Source: Paracentrotus lividus (Eukaryota; Echinodermata; Echinoidea; Camarodonta; Echinidae). From it: DNA of 64,000 nt. The notes below the pieces were generated by a model, which was not told where the DNA came from, made no database searches, and worked only from the letters and a program-made list of their open reading frames with translations. Position numbers and translations under genes: made by a program. Positions 61,340 through 64,000 of the stretch are shown here, piece by piece (the stretch's first letter is position 1; each line of letters starts with the position of its first letter). The stretch spans positions 27,270,588 through 27,334,587 of the forward strand of contig CALNVZ010003429.1 of NCBI GenBank assembly GCA_940671915.1, in the 5' to 3' direction.

Positions 61340-63480
61340 ATACTCTTGGTTGAGACTATATGAGCTCCAATTCTCGTTGATTAATGCACGAGCGGCTTCC
61401 GCGCGCGCTATATGCATGATATACATCAGAGATATGCTATACACAATACACATGGTTTATTTACAATACAGGCAAAGTATTCTTTATTGCCAAAAATGCC
61501 TAACTATATAAGGCGGGCTCCTAAACTCTATATCGGGCTCCTATTCTCTCTGAATCATGACAGACAATGAAAATCACAATGAAATGCCACAAAAGTGAAC
61601 GATTTCGATCAAATTAAAGTTTTGATGATGTTTGCAAATAAATAATCAATTGTAATAATCAGGGGGGGGGGAGGTTCTGATTAGTCAATATTCAATACTT
61701 GGTATATAGCGAACGCTTAACGAGTCTGATCTTAAATCGGCTTCCTTTCTCTTGAATCATACAGACAATGAAAATCACCATGAAATGCCACAAAGTGAAC
61801 GATTTCGTTAAATTTAAGTTTTGATGATCTTTGCAATAAATAATCACTTGTAATAATCAGGGGGGGGGGTATCTGTAATTATCATGATCAACTTGTATTC
61901 ATAAGCGACAGCTAACGGAGTTCTGATCTTATTCGGGCTCCTATTTCTCTTGATCATGACAGACAATGAAATCACCATGAAAATGCCACAAAAATGAACG
62001 ATTCCAATCAAATTAAGTTTTTGATGTTTGCAAATAAATAATCACTTGTATTAATTGGGGGGGGTGATCTGTAATTATCATGATCAACTTGTTTCTTAAC
62101 GTCTTAAACGGGCTCAAAACATATATCGGCTCCTATTCTCTCGATCATGACAGTATGAAAATCACAATGAAATCCACAAAAGTGTCGATTTCGATCAAAT
62201 TAAAGTTTGATGATGTTTGCAAATATAATCATTGTAACAATCAGGGGGGGGGGGTATCTGTAATTATCATAATCAAAACTTGTATTCATACCGAAACAGA
62301 CTTAAACGAGCTCTGAAACTCTATATGGCTCCTATTTCTCTCTGAATCATGACAGACAATGAAAATCACCATGAAATGCACAAAAGTGAACAATTTTCGT
62401 TCAAATTAAATTTTTATGATCTTTGCAATAAATAATCACTTGTATAATATCAGGGGGGGGGTATCTGTAATTATCATGATCAAAACTTGTATTAAAGCGA
62501 ACAGCTAAACGGAGTTCTTGAACTCTATATCGGGCTCCTATTCTCTCTGAATCATACAGACAATGAAATCACCATGAAATGCCACAAAGTGAACGATTTC
62601 GATCACAATTAAGTTTTGATGATGTTTGCAAATAATCACTTGTAACATCAGGGGGGGGGGTATCTGTAATTATATATAGTCAAAACTTGTATTCATAACG
62701 ACAGCTAAACGGAGCTCTGAAACTCTATATCGGCTCCTCTTTTCTCTGAATCATGACAGACATGAAAATCCATGATGCCACAAAAGTGTACAATTTTCGT
62801 TCAAATTAAAGTTTTGATGATTTTTGCAATAAATAATCTACTCTGTAATATCAGGGGGGGGGGAATCTGTAATTATCATGATCAAACTTGTATCTTAACG
62901 TACAGCTTAAACGGGCCCAAAACTCTATATCGGGCTCTTATTCTCTATGAAGTATGGACGACAATTTGATATCTTCATGAAACGCCACAAAATGATGTTC
63001 AAATTAATTAGTTTTGACGATGTTTGGAATAAATAACTGTATTAAGTATAGGGGGGGGGGGTGCGGTATCTGTATGACAAAGAATAAGTAGCCGATATAG
63101 AGTTTTGGACCCCGTTTAAGCTGTACGTTTAGAATACAAGTTTTGATAATGATAATACGATACCCCCTCCCCAATTAATACAGTGACTCTTTATTCCACA
63201 TCGTCAAACTTCTTTGATCGAAATCATTCACTTTTGTGGCATTTCTTGTGATTTCTTTGTCTGTTCATGATTCAGAGAGAATAGGGCCCGAATTAGAGTT
63301 TAGGAGCCCGCTCTATATAGTTAGTCGATCTTTGGCAATAAGCCTACCTTCGCCTGTTGTAAATGAACATGTGTTTGTGTTGAGCATTACTTATGCTCTA
63401 TCATGCATGCAGCGCGCGCGGAAGCCGCTCGTGCATTAATCAACGAGAATTGGAGCTCATATAGTCTCAACCCTCTGGGG
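61340..63480. repeat. 198-bp tandem array ending in an inverted repeat
   Basis: Eight forward units with a G-run marker at about 61662, 61861, 62057, 62244, 62453, 62651, 62854 and 63051; period about 187-209. Each contains CTCTATATCGGGCTCCTATT, AATCATGACAGACAATGAAA, TGCCACAAAAGTGAACGATT and a run of 8-11 G. From about 63070 the sequence turns round: 63070-63480 is the inverted, diverged image of 61340-61700, sharing GAGCTCCAATTCTCGTTGAT and GCACGAGCGGCTTCCGCGCG. Units differ by many small indels, as in noisy reads. Confidence 0.8.
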
Positions 63481-63522
63481 CAAAATATTTCATGAAATGA
63501 GAGTGGTCCAAATGAAGATAAA

Positions 63523-63606
63523 ATGCAAGCTTTACGAAAACAAGTTGTTGTAGTCCTTGGGGCAACAGGAGCCGGAAAGTCAAAACTCGCACTGGAACTT
63601 TTGGCT
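63523..63606 (+). CDS. TRIT1: tRNA dimethylallyltransferase first-exon fragment (truncated)
   Basis: From ATG 63523 the frame reads MQALRKQVVVVLGATGAGK, then SKLALELLA. GATGAGKS (13-20) is the P-loop of MiaA/TRIT1, the enzyme that adds an isopentenyl group to A37 of certain tRNAs. Family proteins continue with the conserved GEIISADS-type stretch; here the sequence switches after about codon 27 to a copy of 58434-58860 without a GT donor, and a stop follows at codon 39. The gene is cut by the duplication breakpoint or by an assembly join; the rest is not in the window. Confidence 0.6.
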
Positions 63607-64000
63607 ACTACATTTCATGGATATATCTTCGAGAATTAAATCAAATAAACTTGAAATTGGTAGGCCCTTGTTTTTTTGATATTAAAATAATTTCTTGTCT
63701 TTTTTATACTTAAATATTTTTCTCATAGAAAATATGCTAGTGTGCGGGGATCATCTCTCTACTCCTGGTTTCATTTTCTGTGAATTACGGAAACCAATAA
63801 ATATGGGTTCTGTATAGCCTATATGTCGAGTGGATTGTCGGTTTGGATTTCAAGGAAGACAGAATTTTTGATGCATGTTAAGAAAAAAAAGGAAAAAAAA
63901 TCTTTCCTAATGCCAGAGGAAGTACAAGCTATTGTTGTGCAGCTTTAGATGAGGGGGTATGAAAACATTAATATTTCGGTAGTGCGGTTGAAAGTATTTT
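63599..64000 (+). repeat. Second, noisy copy of 58434-58860
   Basis: Same order of blocks as the left copy, with frequent one-base insertions and deletions. The join to the TRIT1 fragment falls on a short shared TTTTGGC. Continues past the window edge. Confidence 0.8.

Noticed and set aside
61500..63060. CRISPR-like regular array
   Set aside because: Units of about 198 bp with no short repeat/spacer pattern, in a eukaryotic context.

Overview
The window looks like nuclear DNA from a marine deuterostome, most likely an echinoderm of the sea-urchin type. This is inferred from intron-rich genes with GT-AG introns, AT-rich introns, very frequent ACATGTA and TAGGCCTA words, many short palindromic DNA elements, and LINE tails ending in TTGAATTGAAT-type repeats. 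No tool was run: all exon models were read by translating exons by eye and checking splice sites and codon phase.

Three genes can be supported. (1) A complete FRK/Src42A-type Src-family tyrosine kinase lies on the minus strand, with eleven coding exons from 27338 down to 12106, 501 residues and all phases closed: myristoylatable N-terminus, SH3, SH2, kinase domain and a tail tyrosine. (2) A complete SLC18B1-like major-facilitator transporter lies on the minus strand, with fourteen coding exons from 56419 down to 40089 and 497 residues, plus a probable untranslated first exon near 57748. (3) At the right edge, on the plus strand, a short piece of a tRNA dimethylallyltransferase (TRIT1/MiaA) first exon carries the P-loop and is then cut by a duplicated segment.

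Layout. 1-290: unassigned flank. 291-13480: two noisy, indel-rich tandem copies of about 6-7 kb, both covering the 3' end of the kinase gene. The second copy carries the intact exons 10 and 11; the first carries broken versions. 13481-27338: the rest of the kinase gene, whose introns hold a TTAA-flanked MITE, an internally deleted hAT transposon, a LINE 3' end and a 680-bp polypurine tract. 27339-40088: intergenic, with a Tc1-like TIR element, small MITEs, local duplications and G-rich repeats. 40089-58000: the transporter gene, with many MITEs and a 3.75-kb foldback element in its first intron. 58000-64000: repeats, a TA-flanked element, a roughly 198-bp repeat array that ends in an inversion, then the TRIT1 fragment.

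The most striking theme is small-scale duplication of exon-bearing segments. Decayed or partly open copies of kinase exons 2, 4, 6, 9 and 11 and of transporter exon 14 lie next to the true exons. The kinase C-terminal exon segment is repeated in tandem in its own 3' flank, four units in one large copy and five in the other. The transporter's duplicated last exon keeps its acceptor, its phase and an open frame. The kinase would act in membrane-proximal phosphotyrosine signalling and the transporter in vesicle or organelle membranes; nothing in the sequence links the genes functionally.
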